A DNA stretch of 64,000 bases from Rhodocyclales bacterium (GTDB taxonomy: Bacteria; Pseudomonadota; Gammaproteobacteria; Burkholderiales; Rhodocyclaceae), in assembly GCA_026399435.1 (NCBI GenBank), contig JAPLQX010000046.1:62001-126000 (forward strand), read 5' to 3'. Below, piece by piece: positions 56,409-64,000 of this stretch (its first letter is position 1; each line of letters opens with the position of its first letter). The notes under the pieces were generated by a model. That model ran no database searches and was not told the DNA's origin. It was given only the letters and a program-made list of their open reading frames with translations. The translations under genes and the position numbers were made by a program.

Positions 56409-56752
56409 GGAATTCTCCAGAAAAACCTAGCAGCTATTCAACTCAACTGGCCGAATGTCCGCATGTGTGATGATAGTACGAACCGATGACATTGGGTTGT
56501 TGTGGAGCCTTGGCGCAATGGGCCGCTTTGTATCAGATTCGCACCGGCCGCAAGCTGCCTCTCGAGAAGAATCAGAGCCAAGGAAAGATAGGCAGTGACG
56601 CGGCACTCCGATTCATCCCGGAGCAATCTCCTGACGCTTATCGACACAGGTGCGGACAAGTAACATGATGCGCTACCCTTGTTTGTGTTGCGCCTCCTTC
56701 AACGAGGCGCACTTCCCGCGGCTCAAGTCGCAGATTTCCTTTAGGAGGGACT
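56409..56752. other. Gap upstream of the NYN cassette and DHDPS-family gene
   Basis: 344 bp, more AT-rich than most of the window. The left end holds the NYN start region; on the minus strand GTTGAGT and GTTGAAT (56436-56447) both fit the GTTRRRY cassette boundary. The right end has AGGAGGGAC directly before the DHDPS-family ATG. A plus-strand frame (56486-56668) encodes about 60 residues but has no recognisable features; I do not call it. Confidence 0.45.
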
Positions 56753-57664
56753 ATGAACTTCACCGGCGTGTTTCCTATCCTGGCAACTCCTTTCAATGGA
56801 GACGGGAGCATCGATCTTGACTCGCTCGACCGGCTGGTCGGCTTCATGGGCGATATCGGGGTCGAAGGAATCACCATCTTGGGGGTTCTCGGCGAATCGA
56901 ACCGGATGCTGGACAAGGAAAGGGAGGCGCTGATTGCGCGCACCGTGGCGGCGGCACGCGGCCGGACCAAAATCATCGTGGGCGCCAGTCATCCCGGAAC
57001 CCAGGCCACCATCGGGCTTTGCCGGATGGCCAGGGATCTGGGTGCCGACGCCGTGATGATCGCGCCTTCTGCCGAGCCCGTTCCGAACGAGGGGCGCGTG
57101 TTCGACTATTTTCAGAAGGTCGCCGCAGCAGCGACGCTGCCGATCGTTGCCCAGGATCATCCGGCTTCTACCCAGGTGCATATGTCGGTGCCGCTGCTGC
57201 TTCGCCTGGTTGCGGAAATTCCGGCGATTGCCTGCATCAAGGAAGAGGGGCTGCCGACCCCGGTGAGAGTCGTCGCTCTCAAACAGGGAATGCAGGAACG
57301 TCGCGTGCCGGTCCTGACAGGTTTGGGTGCGCTTTACGGCTACTTCGACATCATGGCGGGAGCCGATGGCTTCAATACCGGCTTCGCATTTCCTGAAGTC
57401 CTGATGGCGATCGTGCGGGCAGCCCGGGCCGGCAATTCAGAGGAATGCTATCGCCTGTATGCCAAATATTTGCCCTTGATTGTCTTCGAGCAACAGCCCG
57501 GTGTCGCGGTACGCAAGGAATTGTTGCGCATGCGCGGGCTGCTGCGGAACCCTCACGTACGTCATCCGGGTGCGCCTCTCGCAGAGACGGCAGCGCGTCA
57601 GTTGCGGGAGATCGTCGAGCGGGTTCTGCCGGGTGTCGACATTACGCAAGCCATTCAGCCCTGA
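56753..57664 (+). CDS. DHDPS/N-acetylneuraminate-lyase superfamily protein, non-canonical
   Basis: 303 residues, starting MNFTGVFPILATPFNGDGSIDLDSL after a strong AGGAGG. The Schiff-base Lys is present in AIACIKEEGLPTP. The DHDPS GTTGE motif reads GVLGES, and the catalytic Tyr position (YNxP) reads QDHP, so it is unlikely to make dihydrodipicolinate. Class I aldolases of this fold act on various 2-oxo acids; the substrate is unknown. It has its own promoter region and no pathway neighbours. Confidence 0.85.
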   Translation: MNFTGVFPILATPFNGDGSIDLDSLDRLVGFMGDIGVEGITILGVLGESNRMLDKEREALIARTVAAARGRTKIIVGASHPGTQATIGLCRMARDLGADAVMIAPSAEPVPNEGRVFDYFQKVAAAATLPIVAQDHPASTQVHMSVPLLLRLVAEIPAIACIKEEGLPTPVRVVALKQGMQERRVPVLTGLGALYGYFDIMAGADGFNTGFAFPEVLMAIVRAARAGNSEECYRLYAKYLPLIVFEQQPGVAVRKELLRMRGLLRNPHVRHPGAPLAETAARQLREIVERVLPGVDITQAIQP

Positions 57665-57670
57665 CACAGC

Positions 57671-57719
57671 GCAACAGTTCCCGAAGGGACGCACAGCGCT
57701 GGCGCTGGCAGTACGGCGC
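57671..57719 (+). repeat. Dispersed GTCGGCGCTGGCGG element, copy 11, long form (intergenic)
   Basis: GCAACAGTTCCCGAAGGGAC, GCACAGCGCTGGCGCTGGC, AGTACGGCG. Noncoding, between the DHDPS-family stop and the convergent nadA stop. Its two stem-loops (TCCC-GAA-GGGA; CAGCGC-TG-GCGCTG) could act in termination. It matches the coding copies at 24636 and 27981. Confidence 0.85.
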
Positions 57720-57727
57720 GGCGGCGG

Positions 57728-58825
57728 TCAGGAAACTGCCAGCATCCGCTCCAGCGATATCTTCGCCAGCTTCGCCTCGTGCTCGGGCACCTTGATCTGG
57801 TTGACGACGCGGCCTTCGACAAGGTTTTCCAGGGTCCACGCCAGATGCTGCGGATCGATGCGCTGCATGGTCGAGCACATGCAGATGGTGCTGGCCATGA
57901 ACTGCACGATCTTGCCTTCGTGCTTCACTTCCTGGGCCAGCCGCTCGACCAGGTTGAGCTCGGTGCCGACCAGCCAGCGCGTGTTGGGTGGTGCTGCCTT
58001 CACGGTCTGCAAAATGGTCTCGGTGCTGCCGATGTAGTCGGACTGCTTGCAGACTTCGAAGCTGCATTCCGGGTGCGAAATGACCAGGCCATCGGGATGC
58101 TGGTTGCGGAACTTGATGATGTCCTTGGGCTGGAACATCTGGTGCACGGAACAGAAGCCGTGCCAGAGGATGATTTTCGCTTTCCCGATCTGTTCCCTCG
58201 TCAGGCCGCCCTGTTCGAGGTCGGGGTTCCAGATCACCATCTCGTCCAGCGGGATGCCCATCTTGTGGCCGCTCCAGCGGCCCAGATGCTGGTCGGGGAA
58301 GAACAGCACTTTCTCGCGCTGGGCGAAGGACCATTCGAGAATTTTTGTGGCGTTCGACGAGGTGCAGACGATGCCGCCGTGTTCGCCGCAGAAGGCTTTC
58401 AGGTCGGCGGCCGAATTGATGTAGGTGACCGGCGTCACTTTCTGGTCGGGATCGAGCACGGCCGCGAGTTCGCGCCAGGCGCGCTCGACTTTGGCCAGGC
58501 TGGCCATGTCGGCCATCGAGCAGCCGGCCGCGAGATCCGGAAGGATCGAAACCTGTTCGGGGCGCGAAAGAATGTCGGCCACTTCGGCCATGAAATGCAC
58601 ACCGCAGAAGACGATGTTCTCGGCGTCTGACTGCGAGGCTAGGCGCGACAGCTTGAGCGAATCGCCGGTGATGTCGGCATGGGCATAGACATCGGCGCGC
58701 TGATAGTGGTGGCACAGCAGCACGACCTTGTCGCCGAGCTTGGCCCGCGCGGCGCGGATGCGCTCCCCGGCGTCGCGGTCGGCGAGGGTGTTGAAGCGGT
58801 CAAAGGAGATCGTTGCGGTTTGCAT
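57728..58825 (-). CDS. nadA: Quinolinate synthase A
   Basis: 365 residues. The three 4Fe-4S cysteines are visible in AENIVFCGVHFMAEVADIL, HGFCSVHQMF and the C-terminal MASTICMCSTMQRID; further motifs LLCHHYQRADVYAHADITGDSL and ISHPECSFEV agree with long-form NadA. It condenses iminoaspartate with dihydroxyacetone phosphate to quinolinate for NAD synthesis; the cluster is oxygen-sensitive. It stands without nadB or nadC in the window. Confidence 0.95.
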   Translation of the reverse strand: MQTATISFDRFNTLADRDAGERIRAARAKLGDKVVLLCHHYQRADVYAHADITGDSLKLSRLASQSDAENIVFCGVHFMAEVADILSRPEQVSILPDLAAGCSMADMASLAKVERAWRELAAVLDPDQKVTPVTYINSAADLKAFCGEHGGIVCTSSNATKILEWSFAQREKVLFFPDQHLGRWSGHKMGIPLDEMVIWNPDLEQGGLTREQIGKAKIILWHGFCSVHQMFQPKDIIKFRNQHPDGLVISHPECSFEVCKQSDYIGSTETILQTVKAAPPNTRWLVGTELNLVERLAQEVKHEGKIVQFMASTICMCSTMQRIDPQHLAWTLENLVEGRVVNQIKVPEHEAKLAKISLERMLAVS

Positions 58826-58856
58826 AATGTGAACTCAGGACATTGGACGTAGCGAT

Positions 58857-59309
58857 TCAGGACTGGTTCCAGGGCAGGTTGCTGGCCCGCCAGCCGCCGC
58901 TGCGATTGCGCTGGCCGTTGGCGTCCTTGTCGCCCTCGAAACCTTCGAGGACGTTGTAGCAATCCGGAAACCCGGCCTCGGTGGCAGCTTTCGCCGCCGC
59001 GCTGGAGCGCTGGCCGGAACGGCACAGAAATACCAGCAGGGATTCGGTCATGACGCTGTGTTTCAGGGTCTGGAGGAAATGCGGATTGAGATGTTTGCCG
59101 GGATAGTCCTGCCATTCAATTTCGATGGCGCCCGGAACACGGCCGACCCAGTCCAGCTCGGCCTTGGTGCGCACATCGATGAGCCTGGCGCCGGGTGCGA
59201 GCTGCATCAGTTCGTGTGCCTCCCGCGGCGTCAGCGCTCCCTCGTAAGGCAGCTTCAGCTCGCGGGCGCGCGACTGCGCCAGGCTGAGGATTTCGGTGAT
59301 GCGTCCCAT
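58857..59309 (-). CDS. Rhodanese-like sulfurtransferase
   Basis: 150 residues from MGRITEILSLAQSRARELKLPYEG; an upstream start at 59369 would run into the divergent gene. Rhodanese domain with LIDVRTKAELDWVGRVPGAIEIEW and active-site loop LVFLCRSGQRSSAAAKAATEAGF; the catalytic Cys is in CRSGQRS. Single-domain members transfer sulfur or act on arsenate. It lies 31 bp upstream of nadA on the same strand; it could supply sulfur for the NadA cluster, but that is conjecture. Confidence 0.9.
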   Translation of the reverse strand: MGRITEILSLAQSRARELKLPYEGALTPREAHELMQLAPGARLIDVRTKAELDWVGRVPGAIEIEWQDYPGKHLNPHFLQTLKHSVMTESLLVFLCRSGQRSSAAAKAATEAGFPDCYNVLEGFEGDKDANGQRNRSGGWRASNLPWNQS

Positions 59310-59368
59310 GGGAATACTGGCCGGACCGGCGGGATAGAATGCAGGGGTTTCGAGTATAGCTTTCCCCA

Positions 59369-60565
59369 ATGCCCCGCGAAACCCACTCAGACAACATGGC
59401 CGGCACTCCGCCCGAAAAAACGCAGTCGAAGGAAGACGAACGCTTCCAGGAAGGCCAGCGCATCACCTGGGTCAGCGTCGGCGTCAATATCGTGTTGACC
59501 GCCATGCAGCTGGTGGTCGGCTTCGTCGCCCACTCGCAAAGCCTGATCGCGGATGCCATGCACACGCTGTCGGACATCGTCTCGGACGCCTTCGTGCTGT
59601 TCGCCAACCGCAAGGGCGCGGAAGCGCCGGATGCCGATCATCCCTATGGCCATGGCCGCTTCGAGACGGCGGCCTCGCTGGTGCTGGGCCTGCTGCTGGC
59701 GGGTACCGGCGGCGGCATCCTGATCGCGGCCGCGGGACGCCTGCAGGATATCGGCAGCGCGCCGCCGGTGGGCATCGCTGCGATGTGGGCGGCGATGTTC
59801 ACCCTGGCGGTCAAGGAAGGCCTGTTCCGCTACATGCTGGCGACCGCCGAGCGCCTGCGCTCGCCGATGCTGGTGGCCAATGCCTGGCACGCCCGCGCCG
59901 ATGCGCTTTCCTCGCTGGTCGTGGCGGCAGGCATCGGCGGCGCCTTGCTCGGCTTCAACTTTGCCGATGCCGTGGCCGCCATCATCGTCGGCGCCATGAT
60001 CGTGCGCGCCGGCTTCAAGTTCGGCTGGGCCGCCATACGGGAACTGATCGATACCGGCCTTTCGGCCGAGGAAGTGGCGGCGATCAGGCACACCATCGCC
60101 AGCACGCCCGGCGTGCTCGGGATGCATGAGCTGCGTACCCGGCGCATGGCGCATCAGGTACTGGTCGATGCCCATGTCCAGGTGAACTCGCGCATCAGCG
60201 TCTCCGAGGGCCACCGCGTTGCCGAATCGGCGCGGCAGCGGGTGCTCGACAGCCACCCGGAAGTGCTCGATGTGCTGGTCCACGTCGATGCCGAAAACGA
60301 TTTGCTGGGCAATGCGGCGGTTCAGTTGCCGGACCGCGCTTTCCTGCTGGAACATCTGCACGAGTTGCTCGGCGTGGACCTGTCGGAGCTCGAGCCGACA
60401 ACCCTGCATTACCTCGGCAGCCGGGTCGAGGCGGAGGTCTTTCTGCCTCCCGGCTTTGCCGACGACGCCATGCTGGCCACGATCAAACAACGCGCGGCAG
60501 CCACCCTGCCTGACGATCCCTGGTTCATCGCCATTCGACTCAACCACAGGGTTGCACCAAATTAG
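59369..60565 (+). CDS. Cation diffusion facilitator family transporter
   Basis: 398 residues. The six-helix CDF domain includes VGFVAHSQSLIADAMHTLSDIVSDAFVLFANRKGAEAPDADHPYGHGRFET, with the metal-binding Asp/His residues, and NAWHARADALSSLVVAAG. The C-terminal cytoplasmic domain (from about 210) is longer than in FieF (300 residues), with a duplicated-looking tail from about 310. It exports Zn, Fe or Mn in exchange for protons. The stop codon lies inside the first NtrC site of glnA. Confidence 0.9.
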   Translation: MPRETHSDNMAGTPPEKTQSKEDERFQEGQRITWVSVGVNIVLTAMQLVVGFVAHSQSLIADAMHTLSDIVSDAFVLFANRKGAEAPDADHPYGHGRFETAASLVLGLLLAGTGGGILIAAAGRLQDIGSAPPVGIAAMWAAMFTLAVKEGLFRYMLATAERLRSPMLVANAWHARADALSSLVVAAGIGGALLGFNFADAVAAIIVGAMIVRAGFKFGWAAIRELIDTGLSAEEVAAIRHTIASTPGVLGMHELRTRRMAHQVLVDAHVQVNSRISVSEGHRVAESARQRVLDSHPEVLDVLVHVDAENDLLGNAAVQLPDRAFLLEHLHELLGVDLSELEPTTLHYLGSRVEAEVFLPPGFADDAMLATIKQRAAATLPDDPWFIAIRLNHRVAPN

Positions 60566-60568
60566 TGC
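60554..60568. promoter_or_regulatory. NtrC-binding site 1 upstream of glnA
   Basis: GCACCAAATTAGTGC: GCAC-N7-GTGC, nearly identical to the classical NtrC dyad GCACCAAATTGGTGC. It overlaps the stop codon (TAG) of the cation transporter. Confidence 0.88.
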
Positions 60569-60584
60569 CTACAGCGACTCGTAT

Positions 60585-60599
60585 GCACGCCTTTGGTGC
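60585..60599. promoter_or_regulatory. NtrC-binding site 2 upstream of glnA
   Basis: GCACGCCTTTGGTGC: second GCAC-N7-GTGC dyad, 31 bp (about three helical turns) from site 1, as in the E. coli glnA enhancer pair. It lies about 98 bp before the predicted start of transcription. Confidence 0.88.
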
Positions 60600-60663
60600 G
60601 CTCATTGAGCAGTCGAGAAGCAAAAAGACTTGTGGCACAATCGCTTCTTTTTGGCAGCCCAAA

Positions 60664-60679
60664 TGGCACGCTAACTGCT
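60664..60679 (+). promoter_or_regulatory. Sigma-54 promoter of glnA
   Basis: TGGCACGCTAACTGCT matches TGGCACG-N4-TTGCW with one mismatch and has GG and GC exactly ten bases apart. Transcription should start near 60690, leaving a leader of about 60 bases; AGGAGAACTACTC precedes the glnA ATG. Confidence 0.88.
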
Positions 60680-60748
60680 AACAAGGTGCTGCACCGTACT
60701 CGGTACCGATTTCACAGCATTTGCCATTTATTCTCAGGAGAACTACTC

Positions 60749-62158
60749 ATGACCCCCCAGGACGTAATCAAGATGGTCGAAGAGAAGGAAGTCCGCTTCG
60801 TCGACTTCCGCTTCACCGACACGCGCGGCAAGGAGCAGCACGTTGGCGTGCCGATCTCCCACTTCGGCATGGAAAAATTCGAAGACGGCCACGCCTTCGA
60901 CGGTTCTTCGATTGCCGGCTGGAAGGGCATCCAGGCCTCCGACATGCAACTGATGCCCGATGCGAACACCGCCTACATCGACCCCTTCATGGACGAGACC
61001 ACGCTGGTGCTGACCTGCGACGTGGTCGAGCCGGCCGACGGCAAGGGCTACGACCGCGACCCGCGCTCGATCGCCAAGCGCGCCGAGGCCTACCTCAAGT
61101 CCTCGGGCATCGGCGACACGGCCTATTTCGGCCCGGAACCCGAATTCTTCATTTTCGACGCCGTCGAGTGGAAAATCGACATGTCCGGCTCCTACTGCAA
61201 GGTCATCTCGGAAGAAGCTGCCTGGGCCTCGGCGGACAAGTTCGAGTCCGGCAACACCGGCCATCGCCCGACCGTCAAGGGCGGCTACTTCCCGGTGCCT
61301 CCGGTCGACAGCCTGAACGACATCCGCGCCCAGATGTGTATCGCGCTGGAAGCCTGCGGCGTGCCGGTCGAAGTGCATCACCACGAAGTCGCCACCGCCG
61401 GCCAGTGCGAAATCGGCACCAGGTTCGGCAGCCTGGTGCAGCGCGCCGACTGGACCCAGATCCTCAAATACATCGTGCATAACGTCGCCCACAGCTACGG
61501 CAAGACCGCGACCTTCATGCCCAAGCCCATCGTCGGCGACAACGGCTCCGGCATGCACGTGCATCAGTCGATCTGGAAGGGTGGCAAGAACCTGTTCGCC
61601 GGCAACGGTTACGCAGGCCTTTCCGAAACTGCCCTGTACTACATCGGCGGCATCATCAAGCATGCCCGCGCGCTGAACGCCATCACCAACCCGCTGACCA
61701 ATTCGTACAAGCGTCTGGTTCCCGGCTTCGAAGCCCCGGTCAAGCTGGCCTACTCGGCACGCAACCGCTCCGCCTCGATCCGCGTGCCCTACGTGCATTC
61801 CGACAAGGCGCGCCGCATCGAAGTGCGCTTCCCGGATCCGGGCGCCAACCCCTATCTGGCCTTCACCGCGATGATGATGGCCGGTCTCGACGGCATCCAG
61901 AACAAGATTCATCCCGGCGATCCGGCCGACAAGAATCTGTACGACCTGCCGCCGGAAGAAGACGCGAAGATCCCGACTGTCTGCTCCAGCCTGGAACAGG
62001 CACTGGATTACCTCGACAAGGGCCGCGAATTCCTGCTGCGCGGCGGCGTGTTCAGCAACGAGATGATCGATGCCTACATCGAACTCCGGATGGAGGAAGT
62101 CACGCGCTTCCGCATGACCACCCATCCGCTCGAGTACGAGATGTACTACTCGATTTGA
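60749..62158 (+). CDS. glnA: Glutamine synthetase type I
   Basis: 469 residues from [34 protein letters not shown] signatures: [43 protein letters not shown] and [14 protein letters not shown]. The adenylylation site Tyr398 lies in [10 protein letters not shown], so activity is expected to be controlled by GlnE. It makes glutamine from glutamate and ammonia. The promoter has two NtrC sites and a sigma-54 box. A hairpin terminator follows, then DUF4124, ntrB and ntrC. Confidence 0.97.
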   Translation: MTPQDVIKMVEEKEVRFVDFRFTDTRGKEQHVGVPISHFGMEKFEDGHAFDGSSIAGWKGIQASDMQLMPDANTAYIDPFMDETTLVLTCDVVEPADGKGYDRDPRSIAKRAEAYLKSSGIGDTAYFGPEPEFFIFDAVEWKIDMSGSYCKVISEEAAWASADKFESGNTGHRPTVKGGYFPVPPVDSLNDIRAQMCIALEACGVPVEVHHHEVATAGQCEIGTRFGSLVQRADWTQILKYIVHNVAHSYGKTATFMPKPIVGDNGSGMHVHQSIWKGGKNLFAGNGYAGLSETALYYIGGIIKHARALNAITNPLTNSYKRLVPGFEAPVKLAYSARNRSASIRVPYVHSDKARRIEVRFPDPGANPYLAFTAMMMAGLDGIQNKIHPGDPADKNLYDLPPEEDAKIPTVCSSLEQALDYLDKGREFLLRGGVFSNEMIDAYIELRMEEVTRFRMTTHPLEYEMYYSI

Positions 62159-62181
62159 TTCGTTTCGCAATACGCAGAACA

Positions 62182-62210
62182 AATGGACGGGCTTGCCCGT
62201 CCATTTTTTT
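62182..62210 (+). terminator. Intrinsic terminator after glnA
   Basis: AATGGACGGGC-TT-GCCCGTCCATT followed by T5, 24 bp after the glnA stop. This would separate glnA from the ntrB/ntrC transcript, at least in part. Confidence 0.9.
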
Positions 62211-62235
62211 CTGCAATTGACATACACTCGACGGC

Positions 62236-62676
62236 ATGAAGAAAGCTTTCCTCGCCATCCCGCTCCTGCTGCCGCTGATCGCGGCTGCCAGCACGCTTTA
62301 CAAGTGCACGGACAATTCCGGCGTGGTGCTCTACACCAACCAGAAGACCACCCAAAAAAGTTGCACGGTGCTCTCCTACCAGTCGCCGCCCCCTACTTCC
62401 ACCGGCAGCGGGGCCAAGCAACGTCCTGCCGCAACGCCGACGCCGGGTGATTTCCCCCGTGTTTCGGGCAGCGAACAAAAAGCCCGCGATGGCGACCGCC
62501 GTGCGATTCTCGACAAGGAACTCGCCAACGAACTGCAGAACCTGGATAAAGCCAGGAAGGCGCTGTTTGATGCCGGCAGCCAGCCCCCGGAAAAACTTCA
62601 GCCCCTGCGCGATACCGCCGCGTTGCACGAGCGCAATGTCGAATCGCTGAAGAAAGAACTCGGCAACCTGCGCTGA
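62236..62676 (+). CDS. DUF4124-domain exported protein
   Basis: 146 residues with signal peptide (MKKAFLAIPLLLPLIAAAS) directly followed by the DUF4124 beta-stranded motif TLYKCTDNSGVVLYTNQKTTQKSCTVL. The rest is a Pro/Thr linker and a charged helix (about 85-146, LDKELANELQNLDKARKAL). Function unknown, periplasmic. It is commonly found between glnA and ntrB in betaproteobacteria, as here. Confidence 0.85.
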   Translation: MKKAFLAIPLLLPLIAAASTLYKCTDNSGVVLYTNQKTTQKSCTVLSYQSPPPTSTGSGAKQRPAATPTPGDFPRVSGSEQKARDGDRRAILDKELANELQNLDKARKALFDAGSQPPEKLQPLRDTAALHERNVESLKKELGNLR

Positions 62677-62703
62677 TCCAGGGCTCGAATGAGATCCGGC
62701 GGC

Positions 62704-62719
62704 TGGTGCGCTTCTTGCA
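62704..62719 (+). promoter_or_regulatory. Candidate sigma-54 promoter before ntrB
   Basis: TGGTGCGCTTCTTGCA: GG and GC ten bases apart, TTGCA exact, two mismatches in the upstream half. The expected start (near 62730) is almost at the preferred ntrB ATG (62733), which would leave hardly any leader, so this may be fortuitous or the ntrB start may be later. Confidence 0.4.
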
Positions 62720-62732
62720 CAATGGTTTGGTA

Positions 62733-63809
62733 ATGAATGCGACCGAAAAGCCCAATGCCTTCAGCGGACTGGATCTGCTCTCCTCAGCCGTCGTGCTGGT
62801 CGATGCCAAGCTGATCATCCGCCACGTCAATCCGGCCGCGGAGAACCTGTTCGCCGTCAGTTCGCGACAGCTGCTCGGGCAGCCCCTGCAAAGGCTGGTG
62901 GGCGATCCGCCCGAACTCTCCGCTGCGCTCGACAATGCGCTGAAGAACAACTGGAGCTATACCGGCCACAACATCCGGATCAAACTTGCGCAGGATGTGC
63001 AACTGCATGTGGATTGCACGGTGACGCCCGTGGAAAGCGGCAGCGCACGACTGCTGCTGGAAGTGCGCCCGATCGACCAGCAGCTGAAAGCGGCGCGCGA
63101 GGAACAGCTGGCCCAGCAGCAGCAGGCCAACCGCGAACTGGTGCGCAACCTGGCGCACGAAATCAAGAACCCGCTCGGCGGCATTCGCGGCTCGGCGCAA
63201 CTGCTGGAACGCGAACTGGCCAGCGACGCGCTCAAGGAATACACCCGGGTCATCATCGACGAGGCCGACCGGTTGCAGGACCTGATGCAGCGCCTGCTCT
63301 CTTCGCATCGCGTGATGCAGCCGGCGCAGGTGAACATCCACGAGATTCTCGAACGGGTGCGGCGCCTGATCCACGCCGAATACCACGACGTCTCGGTGCG
63401 CCGCGATTACGACACTTCGCTGCCCGACATCACCGGCGACCGCGAACAATTGATCCAGGCCATTCTCAATATTTCCCGCAACGCCGCACAGGCGATGCAA
63501 GGCAAGGGCGAAATCATTTTCCGCACCCGGGCGGCGCGACAGGTCACCCTGGCCAAGAAGCACCACGCACTGGCACTGGAATTGCAAGTGATAGACAACG
63601 GCCCGGGCATAGCGGAAGACATCCGCGACAAGATCTTCTATCCGCTGGTCTCGGGCCGTGAAAACGGCAGTGGCCTGGGTCTCACCATCGCCCAGAGCTT
63701 TGTCCAGCAACACGGCGGAACCATTGAAGTCACTTCGCGCCCCGGCCGCACCTGCTTTTCGCTGATGCTGCCGCTAACACGCAAGAACAGGAACAAGGAA
63801 GAATCATGA
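62733..63809 (+). CDS. ntrB: NtrB (GlnL), nitrogen-regulation histidine kinase
   Basis: 358 residues from MNATEKPNAFSGLDLLSSAVVLVD; a GTG at 62706 would add nine residues. PAS domain at about 8-110 (VLVDAKLIIRHVNPAAENLF), phospho-acceptor His142 in RNLAHEIKNPLGGIRGSAQLL, N box NISRNAAQAM, G boxes DNGPGIAEDI and GSGLGLTIAQ. Soluble, no membrane segments. It phosphorylates NtrC when nitrogen is limiting. ATGA overlap with ntrC. Confidence 0.95.
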   Translation: MNATEKPNAFSGLDLLSSAVVLVDAKLIIRHVNPAAENLFAVSSRQLLGQPLQRLVGDPPELSAALDNALKNNWSYTGHNIRIKLAQDVQLHVDCTVTPVESGSARLLLEVRPIDQQLKAAREEQLAQQQQANRELVRNLAHEIKNPLGGIRGSAQLLERELASDALKEYTRVIIDEADRLQDLMQRLLSSHRVMQPAQVNIHEILERVRRLIHAEYHDVSVRRDYDTSLPDITGDREQLIQAILNISRNAAQAMQGKGEIIFRTRAARQVTLAKKHHALALELQVIDNGPGIAEDIRDKIFYPLVSGRENGSGLGLTIAQSFVQQHGGTIEVTSRPGRTCFSLMLPLTRKNRNKEES

Positions 63810-64000
63810 ACCCCGTCTGGATCATCGACGACGACCGCTCCATCCGCTGGGTGCTGGAAAAAGCCCTCGGCCGCGAAAACATCCCGGCCAAGTGCTTCGG
63901 CTCCGCGGACGAAGCACTGACGGCCATGGCCAACGGCGAGCGGCCGGAGGTTCTGATCTCCGACATTCGCATGCCGGGCAGCAGCGGACTCGACCTTCTG
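63806..64000 (+). CDS. ntrC: NtrC (GlnG), sigma-54 response regulator (5' part only)
   Basis: Only the first 65 residues are inside the window, starting MNPVWIIDDDRSIRWVLEKAL and coupled to ntrB by ATGA. The receiver domain shows acidic residues DDD and the phosphorylated Asp53 in LISDIRMPGSSGLDLL. The sigma-54 activator and DNA-binding domains lie beyond the right edge. Two NtrC sites are present upstream of glnA. Confidence 0.94.
   Translation, partial: MNPVWIIDDDRSIRWVLEKALGRENIPAKCFGSADEALTAMANGERPEVLISDIRMPGSSGLDLL

Noticed and set aside
60640..60655. TGGCACAATCGCTTC (from about 60633) as the glnA sigma-54 promoter
   Set aside because: GG-N10-GC spacing is wrong; the box at 60664-60679 fits much better.

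Overview
The window is GC-rich, densely coded and rich in overlapping genes. Several features point to a respiratory betaproteobacterium, probably of the Rhodocyclales: glnA - DUF4124 - ntrB - ntrC, the anaerobic ubiquinone genes ubiTVU, a PsrA-type regulator with a complete fatty-acid beta-oxidation operon, and Atm1-type and CHAT/TPR genes of betaproteobacterial flavour. This taxonomic placement is inference from gene content. I saw no rRNA, tRNA, CRISPR array, prophage or intact insertion sequence.

Layout, left to right. (1) 1-7.8 kb, all on the minus strand: TetR regulator, alpha/beta hydrolase, GNAT acetyltransferase, oxyR, then rubrerythrin, a GlpC-like Fe-S oxidoreductase, DUF3501, and ubiU-ubiV-ubiT. 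An OxyR-type box lies between oxyR and rubrerythrin. This looks like a peroxide-defence and low-oxygen module. (2) 7.9-9.9 kb, plus strand: an APH/P-loop fusion kinase and a small exported coiled-coil protein. (3) 10-21.5 kb, minus strand: LCAD-type acyl-CoA dehydrogenase, thiolase and FadB-like enzyme, followed by livHMGF, an acyl-CoA ligase and livK. This reads as one uptake, activation and oxidation pathway for an organic acid. (4) 21.6-26.6 kb, plus strand: exported serine hydrolase, AidB-like flavoprotein, transglutaminase-like protein, enoyl-CoA hydratase and a TetR regulator; an 18-bp perfect palindrome lies in the divergent promoter region. (5) 26.6-31 kb: nitroreductase, NlpC/P60 lipoprotein, zinc alcohol dehydrogenase, metK and a lipoprotein. 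(6) 31-38.7 kb, minus strand: psrA-like regulator, fadE, fadI, MaoC hydratase, fadJ and thioesterase in one tight operon.

(7) 38.8-46 kb: a hypothetical gene, a GST, an exported TPR-CHAT protease, an AI-2E permease and an Atm1-type exporter. (8) 46-52.6 kb, plus strand: glutamate/aspartate transporter gltIJKL, a thioredoxin-fold protein and PEP carboxylase. (9) 52.7-55.4 kb, minus strand: clsB, a YbhP-like phosphatase and yhhQ. (10) 55.6-56.4 kb: a lower-GC NYN-domain gene ending in an integron-type attC site. (11) 56.7-64 kb: DHDPS-family protein, nadA, a rhodanese, a cation efflux protein, then glnA, DUF4124, ntrB and ntrC. The glnA promoter shows two NtrC sites and a sigma-54 promoter.

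The main unexplained signal is a dispersed short element with core GTCGGCGCTGGCGG. I count eleven copies, seven of them inside protein-coding genes with the reading frame intact. They add short VGAG-type or PPAPT peptides to unrelated proteins, much as Rickettsia palindromic elements do. A separate palindromic insertion lies in frame inside PEP carboxylase, just before its GYSDSNKD motif. The lone attC cassette is the other accessory feature.
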